Below, piece by piece: positions 33,297 through 45,263 of a stretch of DNA of 64,000 nt (positions are counted from its first letter, which is position 1; every line of letters starts with the position of its first letter). Under the pieces are notes generated by a model. It was not told where the DNA came from, ran no database searches, and saw only the letters and a list, made by a program, of their open reading frames with translations. This stretch comes from Arachis hypogaea. Its lineage: Eukaryota > Streptophyta > Magnoliopsida > Fabales > Fabaceae. Both the position numbers and the translations under genes were made by a program. The stretch spans positions 148,186,699 to 148,250,698 of the forward strand of contig NC_092050.1 in NCBI RefSeq assembly GCF_003086295.3. The letters run 5' to 3'.

Positions 33297-34950
33297 ATGA
33301 GTGGCGGTGGAATTAACGTAGAAGAAAATCTCAATCGGTTGGATGAAATTCATATTGCTGCACATTTGCTTCATAAAGGTTAGTATCAGTGATTATGTTT
33401 AGTGAATCATGTTATTAGTATTTTTCTTAGAACTAATTTTGTTGTTATTTAATCTTGGTTAGAGTATCTTCAATTACATTTTCTATTTTTTTTATTGCAG
33501 ACCACCCATGTTCTCACTCCGCATGGCACACATGTCAATGTTTTTATGTTGGAGCCGACAGATCCAAGCATGGAAATTAGGCGGCAGAGGCTTGAGCCTT
33601 ATCTAAGACGATCATGATTTTATTATGCTTCTTTAATAAAGCTTTTCGAGTATGACAATCCACTGATAAGCACCTTTGTCGAAAGATGGCATCCTAAAAT
33701 ACACACATTTCATCTCCTTTGGGGTGAGTGTACCATAACTCTGGAGGATGTTGCAATGCAATTAGGGTTACCTATTGATAGCAAGCCTGTGAGTGGTACT
33801 TTGAGGTCATAGAACAAGTTCTACCAGAGAGATATATGGCAATGGTGTTAAGAACTTCTTTGTGATGTTCCAGCTGGCCATGTAGGGACAACGAAGTTCA
33901 ACATAAAGTTAAAGAGGCTCCGGACTCGTCTTCAACAGATACCGCTTGACTTACAAGATAATGCCCTCATTTAGTATGCACATTGCTATATTCTGTACTT
34001 GTTGGGAGGCGTGCTACTACCAGACAAGGCCAACAACACGGTCCACATTCGATATCTTCCGATTTTGGCTGATTATGATGCCATAAGTACTTATAGTTGA
34101 GGTAGTGCCGTTCTTTGTTGGTTATATCGAGCTATGTGCTTAGCAACAGATTACAATGTCGAAGGTATGGCTGGCTGTCATACGTTGCTTATGTCATGGA
34201 TATACTACAGACTATCTTTCTAGACACCGAATGTAACGACGCCTTATAATTTTCCGTTAGCTATGAGGTATGTTATTATATGGCATTACATGTTTCGTGT
34301 TGTGACATCTTGAATTTTCCTTTAAGGTCGAATATAGAATTTATTTAAAAGTTGTTGTTGTCCACTAGGTGGGCGGGTAAGAAGGGATATAATGACTATG
34401 CTGAGCAACGCTTACTGAGGCACCGCCTGAGGTTGGACAATCTATAAGTGGATGAGTTAGGTAGAACCCATTATTAAATTGTGGTTATGAAGTTCATCTT
34501 AACCTGTACTGACGGGGATACCTTTGTGTGTAGTTTAATTGGTTGCCGTACATGGATCCTCGCATTCTGTCCAGAGTGCCTGCGGAATTTCTCGGCCATC
34601 CACATAGAGATTTTTACACGGCGGTTGTCCTGCTCATATTTTTCTGGTGGATTGAGATTCTTAATGTTGATCGAGTGTTGCGTCAATTTGGGGGAAAGCA
34701 AGGACCTCCAAACCCTCCGCTGAATATCGATACCTTCCATCGACAATCGGCCCGCAACGACGATGGATGGTGACCCATCCGCCTATCGGCATGGTTTGAG
34801 GTACGGGCTAACCAACGTACTAAGGCATATCGTCTACGGATTAATTGTGCAGATACCTTATGGCCTAGCCAAGAATATCATAGGTGGTACTGTGACAGAA
34901 CAAGGAGGTTTTTTTCTGCGCCTGAAGCATTGCATGACATTGCTATCAAG
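33297..34950 (+). pseudogene. Plant mobile domain (PMD, MAIN-like) protein, decayed
   Basis: Exon 1 is 33297-33378 (MSGGGINVEENLNRLDEIHI), then a GT-AG intron to 33500. Exon 2 reads in broken frames: LISTFVERWHPKIHTFHLLW, GECTITLEDVAMQLGLPID, RLRTRLQQIPLDL, YILYLLGGVLLPD, RAMCLATDYNVEGMAGCHTL, LLMSWIYYR. An intron at ~34268-34367 follows, then AGKKGYNDYAEQRLLRHRL, RVPAEFLGHPHRDFYTAVV, VDRVLRQFGG and PPLNIDTFHRQSARNDDGW. This order matches the plant mobile domain (aminotransferase-like, PF10536), found in Arabidopsis MAIN/MAIL1 and in many TEs. At least five in-frame stops (e.g. near 33617, 33812) mark it as a pseudogene. Its place inside a MULE with an intact target duplication shows the domain moved with this element. 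Confidence 0.82.
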
Positions 34951-34984
34951 TTGAGCATGATTTTGAGATATTGAACTTGCCAAA

Positions 34985-35550
34985 CAAGTATGAGGCCCTT
35001 AGTATTTTTGAATTTTCCAAAATCTGGAAGACCTGGTCTTTGCAACCCGTACCATCCAACGACATTGGTTCCCAAACTACTTGCATCAACATACATACCG
35101 ATTTTGATCTGACTCTACCACCTTGTATTCCGCACTTCTGCAGATGTTGTAGTTCTTGACAGCAAGCATCGTTGTTTCTCTATTGAGAAACTTCATCCCA
35201 ATCTCGAGCTCCATCTCACTTGACAAAGCGTAGTTGCTCGGTCTATCTTCTGCGGTAGTCGAATTCATTGCTCCAAGATTTAAAGACAAATAGTGTGTTA
35301 GCGTGCTGCTAGATACACCACCACCCCTCGTCCCACCTCCCGATTTGACATGAATTGGATGAACTGTCTCGCGATAAAGCGGTTGGTCTTCGGGCATAAC
35401 TTTTGCTTCGTCACCGCTAAAATCTTCAATCTCATCTTCATCAGAAGTTTTTGCCATGCCATCAGCATGACCTTCTTGGAATGCAACAAGGTTGGAAGGG
35501 GAGGGACGTGCATGACGATTTTTTGTATTTTGTTTCGACGTCACAAAGGC
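34985..35550 (-). pseudogene. MURA-type MULE transposase, middle fragment
   Basis: This is the continuation of the MULE gene beyond the Copia insertion. The frame at 35544-35086 is open: an acidic stretch (KTSDEDEIEDFSGDEA), then the MuDR-type DNA-binding region with EIGMKFLNRETTMLAVKNYN and SAEYKVVESDQNRYVC. The next codons (RWMVRVAKTRSSRFWKI) are separated by stops and end near 34985, where the gene meets the PMD pseudogene. The MULE catalytic domain (DDE) and SWIM zinc finger are missing. The reading frame across the empty insertion site (STF to NAFVTSK) is continuous, showing this was one ORF with 47236-47690. Confidence 0.8.
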
Positions 35551-35555
35551 GTTAA

Positions 35556-37536
35556 TGATGGTTTTCAGTGGCTAAGAGAAGGGGGTTGAATCTTAGCCCC
35601 TTTTTGAATCAATAATACTTGCTGGTCTTTGAAACAGCTCCTGGAGACTTTTTGCCTTTTTGTCTCGTACCCAGCCACGAGACTTTTTCTTTTGTCTCGT
35701 ACCCAGCCACGAGACTTTTCTTTTCGTCTCGTCGATCAGCACGAGATATTTTCAGTTTTATCTCCTGGGCAACAGAAACAGAAATGGAGCAGAAAAGAAA
35801 GAGAAATACACCAAGATATATCCTGGTTCAGCTGCTAAGTGCAAGGTAGCCTACATCCAGTCTCCATCACAAAGATGATGGAATTTCACTATAATCATTC
35901 TTGATTACAAACACCAATACTCCCTAGGAACTACCCTTCCTATCCGGGATAAGTCTAGAAACTAAACCCAATCCCGAACTTGACTTGGTCACTGCCAAGC
36001 TTTCAACTGCTAAGTGCTAACCCAACTTGCAAGGAGATTCCCACAGAATCATGAAACACAACATAGATGTACAAAGGACCTCTAAGGACATCTATGACTT
36101 TTTCTTTTAATTTTGCACTCTCTGCCTTTTTCCGCTCTATGGCTTTTTCATTACAAACCTCACTGTTTGCCTTTTTCCATGAGACTCAAGACATGACAAA
36201 ATTAAACAGAAAAATAAAAAATGAAAACATTGAAGGAGAAGAACTTCTATAAGCTTGGAAAGCTATAGGAACTCTATGCTCACTCTTTTCCTTGAATCAA
36301 ACCCTGACTGTTCACCCTTACTTATAGGGAGAATCCTCCAAGGTTGAAACCAAACAAACCAAGCCAATCTTCTTCTTCTTCTTCAACCAGAACCGGTTCG
36401 GCCAGAGATAGAGAAGAGATAACTCATGCAAAACCCAACATGCAATTACCTCTAGTTCTTCCTTGGTCACCAATCTTCATCAATCCGAGCCCTCCATCCT
36501 TGCCTTGCTCTCTAAGATGAACTCCTGGCCCTTGATGCTTCATGATGATGATAGCTTCATCTGCTCCAATCTCTGCCTCTTCCATCACGTAGCCACTGTA
36601 GCTACCTCCTGTGGTGGTTGAGCAGAATCAGAGTCAAGCCATCCCTCCAAGGATCTTCTTCTTCTGACCGAGATCTTCTCTTCCATTTTTGGTATGGAGA
36701 AGCCAAGATCTCTTCACTAAATCTTACCACAAGTGATGAGAATCTTAGCCACAGCATACTTTTAGTTTGCTTTTTCTTGCCATCATGGTGATGGTCTTGT
36801 TACTAGCTTTTTCTTCTTCTTCTTGTTGGTAGCTTCTGATGGCTTCCATAATTTCTGTGAAATGACCGAAAGCTTGAAAAAGAGTAGAGAGAGAAGAGAG
36901 AAAATATTCAATGGATTTGAGCAATAATTAATGTAACAAAGAGAGAGAACAAAAGTAAACTCAAGTTTCCCACTTCCCTTTGCTGAGTAGCGTGTAGAGT
37001 CATTAAAGCTGTCAAATCAATTTCTCTCTCTCATTTATGTTTCCAATGCTAGCAAATTAAATTTTGAAATCCATCCCAAAGTAAGAAATGGGATCCGTTG
37101 GAAGCATTGAAATTTTGCTTTCTTTGCTTAAAAGTTTCGGACCAAGCATGCTTGCCTTCAAGCAATTTTAATTTTGGGCTTGTAACAACAAAATTCAATC
37201 TGGCCCAATTAATCACAAATTGCTTCAGCCACTTAATATAACACATTTTGAACCGAGCTAAATGCTTAAAAGCACATTGGGCTTGCAGTAATAGATCAAA
37301 CTGGCCCAATGAAATAATTCAGCCATCATAATCATATTTAACATCAAGGCTGAAGGAAGATGCATATATGGACTTGCAATATTTTCTTTTATTTTCGGCC
37401 CAATAGCAGAATCTGCACCAACAAAATTATTAATTAAATAATTGTGAATTAAAATCAAATTAATAATTTTGTAAATAATTATATTAATAATGTTTAGTCA
37501 TCATAAAGATTAATTTAGAGTTTTCTAAACTCATCA
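35556..37536 (-). repeat. 3' LTR of the Copia element (left on plus)
   Basis: 1981 bp, beginning TGATGGTTTTCAGTGGCTAA and ending AAACTCATCA. Near its left edge are three hairpin-capable repeats of the form GTCTCGTACCCAGCCACGAGAC (~35665-35750). Compared by eye with the other LTR, differences cluster in the first ~740 bp and the last ~340 bp. Confidence 0.93.
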
Positions 37537-37547
37537 ATCTCCCCCTT
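37537..37547 (-). other. Polypurine tract of the Copia element
   Basis: On minus the sequence AAGGGGGAGAT directly precedes the 3' LTR. Near-identical purine tracts recur at ~38258-38275 (AAAAGGGGGAGAA on minus) and ~40206-40222 (TCAAGGGGGAGACTG on minus). Confidence 0.8.
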
Positions 37548-38433
37548 GATGACAAACATTATTAAAATTGAAATGGAAAGAAATTAAAGATTAAAGTATA
37601 AAATACTCCCTTTGAATATTTGAATTTCTCCTCCTTTCTAATTGTCACATGGCTCCCCCTTAATGTATGCTATTTTACCAAGGAAAGCTTTATACCTATA
37701 ACAATTTTGATCAAGCCTAAGGCAACAATGTTATTCAACATATTCATTATGTAATGTTGAATGACTTGATTTATGAGCAGAATTTGAATGATAATCAAAA
37801 CTCATTTGTTATCAATAATTTGATTTTCTGCTCAATCTCTTACAAAACAATTGATGCAAACAAACATTGATGTTTCCTGAAGTTGCTTTTCAAGTTATTT
37901 TGAAAGTATTTTCCAAAGAATAAATCAGAGTAACTTAATTATAGCAAGGAAAATTTGTCTAATCAAGTATGATCATCTCAAACCATAGCAACTATCAAAC
38001 TTCATATATCACAACTTAAAAGAACTGCCAAAAATAAAACAATAATCATTTTATCAAAGTAAGACAAAAGCATCACAATTACAATCAAACAAGCATTTTA
38101 CCAAGATAAACATCAGGCAGCAGCAACAATCAAGATAGAACAAATGCATTATCAACATCAAATGTATCATCTCAACAAGACATTGAAACAAGGGTGATCA
38201 TGAATCCTCAAAAGGATTTCATCCCTGTTTTATTAATTTCAATTTTTCTGCACCATTTCTCCCCCTTTTGGCATCAAGGGCTCCTGCAAAAAAATGATAT
38301 AGAACACAAAATATGCAAAATATACACAAAATGTTAAAAGTGTATCATCAAGACATAGATCCAACAGTATCCTAACAGACAAAATAGAGTATTAAATTGA
38401 GCCTAAACATGCCAATATCAAATACTAAACAGA
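37548..38433. other. Untranslated internal region of the Copia element
   Basis: No ORF of note lies between the env-position ORF and the 3' LTR. It holds a PPT-like purine tract near 38258. AT-rich. Confidence 0.6.
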
Positions 38434-39846
38434 TTAATAATCAGATAAATGAAGTTCAGATTCCTCAACCGCTTCTTCACTTGCAACTCCCATCTCCTCC
38501 TCAAGGCTCTCCAGCATCAGACTTACCATGTCCTTGCATCTCATCCAAGCCTTTTCATTTTCATAGGCTAGCTTGCGTGCCACCTTATGGGATTGTACCA
38601 TGAGCTCCGACATGTTTGAAAATTCTGTGAGAATTTCTTTGATAGATTCGGTTGCCTTGGAGGACTCATGCCGACTTTCATATTCACTATCCGAAGCCAC
38701 ATATTTCTTCCCTTTGGTTCCTTTAACAGCTTCTCCTCCTTTAATCATAGATACCTTGTTTTCTACAGCCTCATTTAGGAGATCAATTTTAAAATATTCA
38801 AAAATACTTGTTAAAAACATTCCATAGGGCAGATTCGCCTTTTTGGTGCTTTTAACTGATTCCCACATATGTCTGATCATAAGGTAACCAAATGTTATAG
38901 GAGTTGATGTAACAAGAGCAAAAATGATGAGAGAGTCAGAGAATGTTACTCTATTATGGGAGCCACTTTGAGGGGTCAGGATGTGAGTGATGATCCTGTG
39001 AAGCAAAGAGTTGGTGGGACCGAGAGCTTTGTGGATAGGAGTAGTCCCATCCAAACCAGAGAGATTTTCACAGATGTGTTGAAGAACAATCTTATAGTTG
39101 ACGCCGACCTGTGAGTCCCACTTCTCGGCCATATATGCTCTCGGCCCTTCCTCTTTGTAGCCTAGAGCCGTTCCAATAGTTCCAGTGTCAAGAGTTATGT
39201 GAACCCTCTTCACATATGAGTGGATGGTGCCATCAATCAGTCGCATGTTGGCATAGAATTTACGAACCAAACCGGGGTAAATCGGTTTCTGGATGTGGAG
39301 CAGTGGAGTCCATTGAAGAAGTTCAAAAAGAGAAGAAACATTTATCCCTTTGTTGGTGAGAGAGTCAAGATTGACTAGATAGGTTGCACAGAGATGACGT
39401 TTTTCCAGAACCTCTTTGTGGAATTCATATGAAGCACAGGAGTTAAACCTGGCAGGATCATAGTGAGAGTGTGATTTGTTGAATTTGTTCTTGAAATCCA
39501 AGGACTCCAGGTTTGCGGGTTCCTTGGTGTTGTGCAGCCTGAACCCTTTTGTTTTCTGAGTACTCCTTCCGGGTGTGGCTTTCTTCGGTGGAGATGGTGG
39601 TGGTGATGGAATCGGTGAGGTGTGTGATTCTTCCTCTTCCTCTATAGGAACTTTCTCTTTCTTCTTCCTTGAAGAGGTTTTAGTGGCTATGACTTTCCTT
39701 CGCATGGTGTTTGTTTGTTTTGAGGGTGGTGAGGGAGAAGATGAGGATGTAGAATGGATATGGATGTGGGTGTGAGATTGTGGTGTGGACGGTTTTTGAG
39801 AAAATAAAATCCTTTCACTTTTTCTAGGGGCGGTTTTATTTTTCAT
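38434..39846 (-). CDS. Env-position ORF of SIRE-type Copia element
   Basis: A 470-aa ORF with no stops, downstream of pol and upstream of the 3' LTR. The N-terminal ~95 residues are basic and Ser/Pro rich, with runs of Lys and Glu (RRKVIATKTSSRKKKEKVP). A globular middle (~100-360) has SLDFKNKFNKSHSHYDPARF, LLQWTPLLHI, YPGLVRKFYANMRL, TIGTALGYKEEGP and FGYLMIRHMWESVK. This resembles the 'putative plant transposon protein' domain (PF20167 type). The last ~100 residues are charged, a probable coiled coil with an acidic tail. I see no signal peptide and no clear membrane anchor, so calling it an envelope protein is only positional. It remains open while gag and pol are broken. Confidence 0.7.
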   Translation of the reverse strand: MKNKTAPRKSERILFSQKPSTPQSHTHIHIHSTSSSSPSPPSKQTNTMRRKVIATKTSSRKKKEKVPIEEEEESHTSPIPSPPPSPPKKATPGRSTQKTKGFRLHNTKEPANLESLDFKNKFNKSHSHYDPARFNSCASYEFHKEVLEKRHLCATYLVNLDSLTNKGINVSSLFELLQWTPLLHIQKPIYPGLVRKFYANMRLIDGTIHSYVKRVHITLDTGTIGTALGYKEEGPRAYMAEKWDSQVGVNYKIVLQHICENLSGLDGTTPIHKALGPTNSLLHRIITHILTPQSGSHNRVTFSDSLIIFALVTSTPITFGYLMIRHMWESVKSTKKANLPYGMFLTSIFEYFKIDLLNEAVENKVSMIKGGEAVKGTKGKKYVASDSEYESRHESSKATESIKEILTEFSNMSELMVQSHKVARKLAYENEKAWMRCKDMVSLMLESLEEEMGVASEEAVEESELHLSDY

Positions 39847-40295
39847 GGTAATGAAAATGGAGAAGTGGAAGATGGGGGGTTGAATAGAAACCGAATTGAG
39901 TGAGGGAGGAGGGAGGTTAGGGAAGCATTAAATGTGGAGTGGAGAGAGAATTGGAGGGAGTTTAATGACCATTAAGGAGCGGTTAATACCCAAGGAGGTT
40001 TCTCTTTTATTTGAAATAAACTGAAAAGTGGTTTCCTAGAATCAAGGGATTAGATGAAGAAAAAGATTTGATTTGACAACATCCTCTTCCAACAAGATTT
40101 GATGAGACAACAAAAGGATATTGTGATTTACACAAAGAGAAACTAACAAAACGGTCAGAGTGGGGTCAAGGAAATTTGGTGGGGCCTATTAAAATTAATT
40201 TTGGCGCAGTCTCCCCCTTGATCACAGCCCTTTTAACACACTCTGATTTTTATCTCCTCCTTTCCTACGAGACAAAACTGAGCAGAATCAAAATT

Positions 40296-43200
40296 TCACA
40301 AGTTATCAATAGAACTTAAATCAATCATTCCCAAACTTTTTCTCAAAGTACAGAATCTGTCTTCACAGAGGGGTTTTGTAAAAATGTCAGCAAGTTGGTC
40401 TTCAGATTTTACAAATTGAATATCGATAGTACCCTTTTACACATGTTCTCTAATAAAATGATATTTAATTTCAATGTGCTTGGTTCTTGAATACAGAACA
40501 GGATTTTTTGAAGTGTTTATAGCATTCATATTATCACAAAATAAAGGTATACTATTGATCTTTAATTTGTAATCTTCTAACTGCGTTTTTAACCAAATTA
40601 ATTGTGAACAACATGCAGATGCAGAAATATATTCAGCTTCAGCTGTGGATAGAGCCACTGTGGCTTGCTTTTTGCTTGACCACATGTTGAGTGAACTTCC
40701 AAGGAAGCAACACATACCGGATGTACTCCGTCTATCCACTCTATCTCCCGCATAATCTGTATCACAAAATCCTACTACACAAAAATCATTAGATTTAGGA
40801 TACCACAAGCTATAATCACTAGTTCCCTTAATGTATCTAATGATGCGATTAGTGGTTGAAAGATGGGATTCTTTTGGGTGAGATTGAAACCTTGAACATA
40901 CACCCACACTTTGAACAATGTCCGGTCTAGAAGAGGTAAGGTACATGAGTGAACCTATCATTCCTCTATACCTTGTTTCATCCACATCTTTGCCATCATC
41001 ATCCTTTTCAAGTTTTGTGTTTGGATGCATTGGTGTACCCATTGGTTTGAAACTTTCTAGGCCAAACTTTTTGATAAGTTCTTTTGCATGCTTTTCTTGG
41101 TGAATAAAGATACTACTAGGAGTTTGTTTAATTTGGAGGCCAAGAAAGAAAGTTAGCTCTCCCATTAAACTCATCTCAAACTCACTAGTCATGAGTTTTC
41201 CAAACTCTTCACACAAGGACTCATTAGCCGAACCAAATACAATGTCATCCACATAAACTTGAACTAGGAGAATATCATCATTAGATGCTTTAATGAATAA
41301 AGTTGTGTCAGTGGTTCTCCTTTGAAAGTGATTTTCCAATAGAAAGGCACTAAGCCTTTCATACCAAGCTCTTGGAGCTTGCCTAAGGCTATAAAGGGCC
41401 TTTGAGAGTTTAAAAACGTGATTTGAAAAATCTTTATGTTCAAAGTCGGGCGGTTGAGCAACATACACTTCTCTATCAATAAAGCCATTAAGAAAAGCAC
41501 ATTTAACATCCATTTGAAACATTTTGAAACCCTTATGGGCAGCATAGGCAAGAAGCAACCTAATTGCTTCCATTCTAGCTACCGGTGCAAAAGACTCATC
41601 AAAATATATACCCTCTTCTTGATCGTAACCTTGGGCCGCTAATCTAGCCTTGTTACGAACAACTTGTCCATCCTCACCAAGTTTATTTTTAAAGACCCAC
41701 TTAATACCCGTAACTTTCTTACCATCCGGATGTGGTACTAGTGTCCAAACCTCATTCTTGTCGAATTGAGCAAGCTCTTCTTACATGGCTTTGACCCATG
41801 ATGGATCTTCAAGAGCTTGTTTTACATTTTTGGGCTCCATTTGTGACAAGAGAGCAAAGTTGCTTGGTTCGGATTGTCTTTTGGTTGAGGATCTTGTTGT
41901 AACACCTTGAGAGGGATCACCAATGATGAAGTCATGAGGATAACCCCTCATGAACTTCCATTCTCTAGGCTTCCGGAGTGGTGTTGAGCTTTGATGAGCT
42001 TCTGGTGGTCTCACTGTTTCAGTTTCTCGTGCTGGCTCAGGAGACAAAATGGAAATGTCTCCTCCAATCTGACAAGACAAAACTGGACTGGCAGATTCTT
42101 CATTTTGAGCAGATTTGGAATTTTCTTCACTGGTTCCTTTATTCACAACTTCTTCACAATCTGTATCATCTTCTATCACAGTACTGGGAATTGAGTTAGA
42201 ATCACAAAAAGTAACATGTATGGATTTCTCTATGGTCCTATGTTCTTTGAGATAAATCCTATAGGCCTTGCTAGTGGTGGAGTATCCAACAAACATCCCT
42301 TTATAGGATTTTGGATCAAATTTGCCAAGGTTTTCTTTATTGTTAAGTACAAAGCATTTGCATCCAAAAACATGAAAATACTTAAGATTTGGAGGGGTTC
42401 CTTTCCATAGCTCATAGGGGGTTTTCTTCAACCCTTTTCTAATAATTGTCCTATTTAAAATATAACAAGCTGTATTTACAGCTTCTGCCCATAAAAATTT
42501 TGGAATATCATTCTCACAAAGCATGGCCCTAGTCATTTCTTGAAGGCTTCTATTCCTTCTCTCAACCACCCCATTTTGTTGAGGTGTTCTAGGGCATGAA
42601 AAGTTATGAGCAATTCCAAAGTCATCACAGAATTTTTCAAAGTCTTGGTTTTCAAATTCTCTTCTGTGATCACTTCTCAAATGGGAAATTTTTAAATCTT
42701 TTTCATTTTGAATTTTCTTGCAAAGGGTTGAGAAAGCATGAAAAGCATCATTTTTATGAGCAAGAAAAAGTACCCAACCAAATCTAGAGTAATCATCTAC
42801 CACAACAAGACCATAGTGTTTACCTTCTAAACTTTGGGTTCTTGTTGGACCAAAAAGATCAATGTGTAACATCTCTAATGGCCTTTTGGTTGAGATTCCA
42901 TCTTTTGGTTTAAAAGAGGATTTTACTTGTTTGCCCAATTGGCAAGCATCACAAGTAAGATCCTTATCAAATTTGATATTTGAAATTCCTCTAACCAGAT
43001 TTTTCTTAACTAGCTTAGAAATTTGGTACATGCTTGCATGACCCAACTTTCTATGCCATAGCCATTTTTCAGATTCAAGAGAAGTAAAACATGTTACATT
43101 TTGTTCTTTCAAGTCCTCAAGAGTCAATCCATATACATTATTGCACCTTTTAGCTTCAAATAAAATATCCCCAGATTTTTCACACACAACTAAACACACA

Positions 43201-43454
43201 AATTTTCTAAATATAACTTCAAAACCTAGATCACACAATTGGCTTACACTTAGTAAATTATGTTTCAAACCATTTACAAGAAGAACATCATTTATACAAG
43301 ATGAAAAGCTTTTACCAACTTTCCCAACAGCCACTGTCTTTCCTTTAGCGTCATCACCAAAAGTGACAAATCCTCCATCATATTTATCAAGTTTTATGAA
43401 GAAGGTTGTCTTTCCGGTCATATGCCTAGAATATCCGCTGTCCATATACCACAT
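40296..43454 (-). pseudogene. Copia pol (protease, integrase, RT, RNase H) with in-frame stops
   Basis: One continuous frame on minus interrupted by TAA at 41781-41783 and 40437-40439, ending at the natural TGA 40296-40298. Protease motif: WYMDSGYSRHMTG (Asp-Ser-Gly). GAG-pre-integrase: LWHRKLGHASMYQISKL with CDACQLGK. Integrase DDE: HIDLFGP, LRSDHRREFEN (usual RSDHGGEFEN, one Gly now Arg) and NGVVERRNR. Reverse transcriptase: GIKWVFKNK (in the part between the stops), [12 protein letters not shown], and YVDD in [11 protein letters not shown]. RNase [11 protein letters not shown] and [10 protein letters not shown]. The stops replace Gln codons in otherwise conserved text (KAM*EEL, REHV*KG). 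The 5' junction to gag is frameshifted near 43470. Confidence 0.9.
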
Positions 43455-43497
43455 ATTTTCCTTCCATTTGGATGCTAGGCATACCTACAAAACAAGC

Positions 43498-45203
43498 TCA
43501 ACTGACCTTAGGTATCCAAATTTTCTTGGATCCTTTTACGTTAAACCATCTCTTATGTCCTAAGCCATTATAATCAAAAACAACTTTGTAAACTTTATCA
43601 CCTATCATCCTTTCACCAAAAAAGCATTGAATGAGAAAGTGTCCATTTCTGTTACATAGTCTACAAAACCTTGGAGTTGCTGTTTTGTTAAAGCCTTTTG
43701 GGTTTTGAAATCTTGTATCATTTGAAGATGAGGCAATGTTTTCAAAATGAGGTTTCTCAATAGATTTATAGAACCCTAAGCCAGCTTTATCATAAAGAGG
43801 TTTTTGACTAGCCAAGATTTGATTCAGATTTTCAGAACTTTGAATGAACTTGGCTAAGTCTTCTTTAAGTCTTTTGACCTCTTTAAGCAACTCTTCATTT
43901 TCTTTAAAACAATTTACATATGCAACAACTGAATGATCACTTTCACAGCTTCTAAGTTGGGCTTTTAACTGCTTATTTTCTTCAACAAGATCACAAGTAG
44001 TTTCGGCCTCCCTTAGTTTTTCTTTGAGAAATCCATTTTCTGCTTTAAGAATGATGATTTGTTGTTCAAGTTCTTGATTATCCAGCAAAAAGCATCTTAT
44101 TTTTTCAGAAAGATGATCTATCATAAGATGAAGAGATTCAGTGTTAGGGTTAGGAATGATTACCTGTTCAACATGGTCAGCCATAAGACATGGTTGAGAC
44201 AAGGTTTCGGATTCCTCATCATCTTCTGAATCATTTTCCAGATCTTCCCATGATGCCATCAGACCCTTTTTCTTTCCTTTCTTTGGCCTTTCTTCCTTCT
44301 TCAACTTAGGGCAGTCGGACTTGAAGTGCCCCATTTCCTTACAGTTGTAGCAAGTCACCTTGCTGAGATCTTTCTTCTGTTTTCTTGAGCTGCCTCCTTT
44401 GCCTCTCTCCTTGAACTTCACCATTTTCCTGAATTTTTTGGCAAACAACACAAATTCATTTTCAGAATCACTGGATTCATCATCCAGGGGGTTAGTCACA
44501 GATGTAAAAGCAATTCCTTTTTTTAATCCTTTTTCAAATAAGTGTTTTCAAAAGCAAGTAAATTTCCTCTCAAATCATCATATGTCATGGAGTCAAGACC
44601 ACTACTCTCAGAAATAATTAATGCTTTTGTTTCCCACTCTTTTGTGAGACATCTCAACACTCTTCTCACTAGCACATATTCAGGATACTTGATTCCCATA
44701 GCATCCAAGCCGACAATGATGGTGTTGAAGCGTTCAAACAACTCATCAATGGATTCTCCTTCCTTCATTGCAAACTCATACTCTCTGTTTAACATATCTA
44801 TCCTGGTCTTTTTTACAATGGTGGTTCCTTCATGAGTAACTAGGAGTTTGTCCCAGATTTTCTTTGCTGTTGTGCATCGTGATACCCGTCGGTACTCCTC
44901 GAAGCTGATAGCACAGTTGAGCAAGTTGATATCCTTGGCGTTGAGCTCCACCTTCTTTCTATCTTCTTCGGTCCAGCTTGCTTCTGGTTTAAGAGTGACA
45001 ATTCCTTCAGCACTTGTGATTGTTGGATATTGGGGACCTTCCAGGATAATCTTCCAAAGTCTGTAATCCACTGCTTACACAAAGATCTTCATTCTCTCCT
45101 TCCAATAGGTGTAGTTTTTCCCATTGAAAAGAGGAGGTCTGTTGCTTGATTGTCCTTCAGTAAGGTTGTAGGACACCAGATTTGAGCCACTATTTTCTGC
45201 CAT
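43498..45203 (-). pseudogene. Copia gag with premature stop and frameshift
   Basis: It starts on minus at ATG 45203 (MAENSGSNLVSYNL) with FNGKNYTYWKERMKIFV, then an in-frame TAA at 45075-45077 where the family has Gln. The UBN2-type gag domain runs 45071-44523 (KKIWDKLLVTHEGTTIVKKT; FERFNTIIVGLDAMGIKYPE). A one-base frameshift in an A-rich run near 44520 moves the frame to 44499-43498. That part holds CYNCKEMGHFKSDC, a CCHC zinc knuckle, a coiled coil rich in Leu/Glu, and a second CCHC-like CRLCNRNGHFLIQC. Gag would form the particle shell and package RNA. This copy could not make full-length Gag without readthrough. Confidence 0.88.
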
Positions 45204-45249
45204 CTGGATCTTTTCTCCAAGCTGCAAAGCTTGATCTTTTTGAGACCAA

Positions 45250-45261
45250 GCTCTGATACCA
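45250..45261 (-). other. Primer-binding site (initiator tRNA-Met) of the Copia element
   Basis: TGGTATCAGAGC on minus, two bases inside the 5' LTR edge at 45264. It is complementary to the 3' end of plant initiator tRNA-Met, the usual Copia primer. Confidence 0.92.
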
Positions 45262-45263
45262 AT

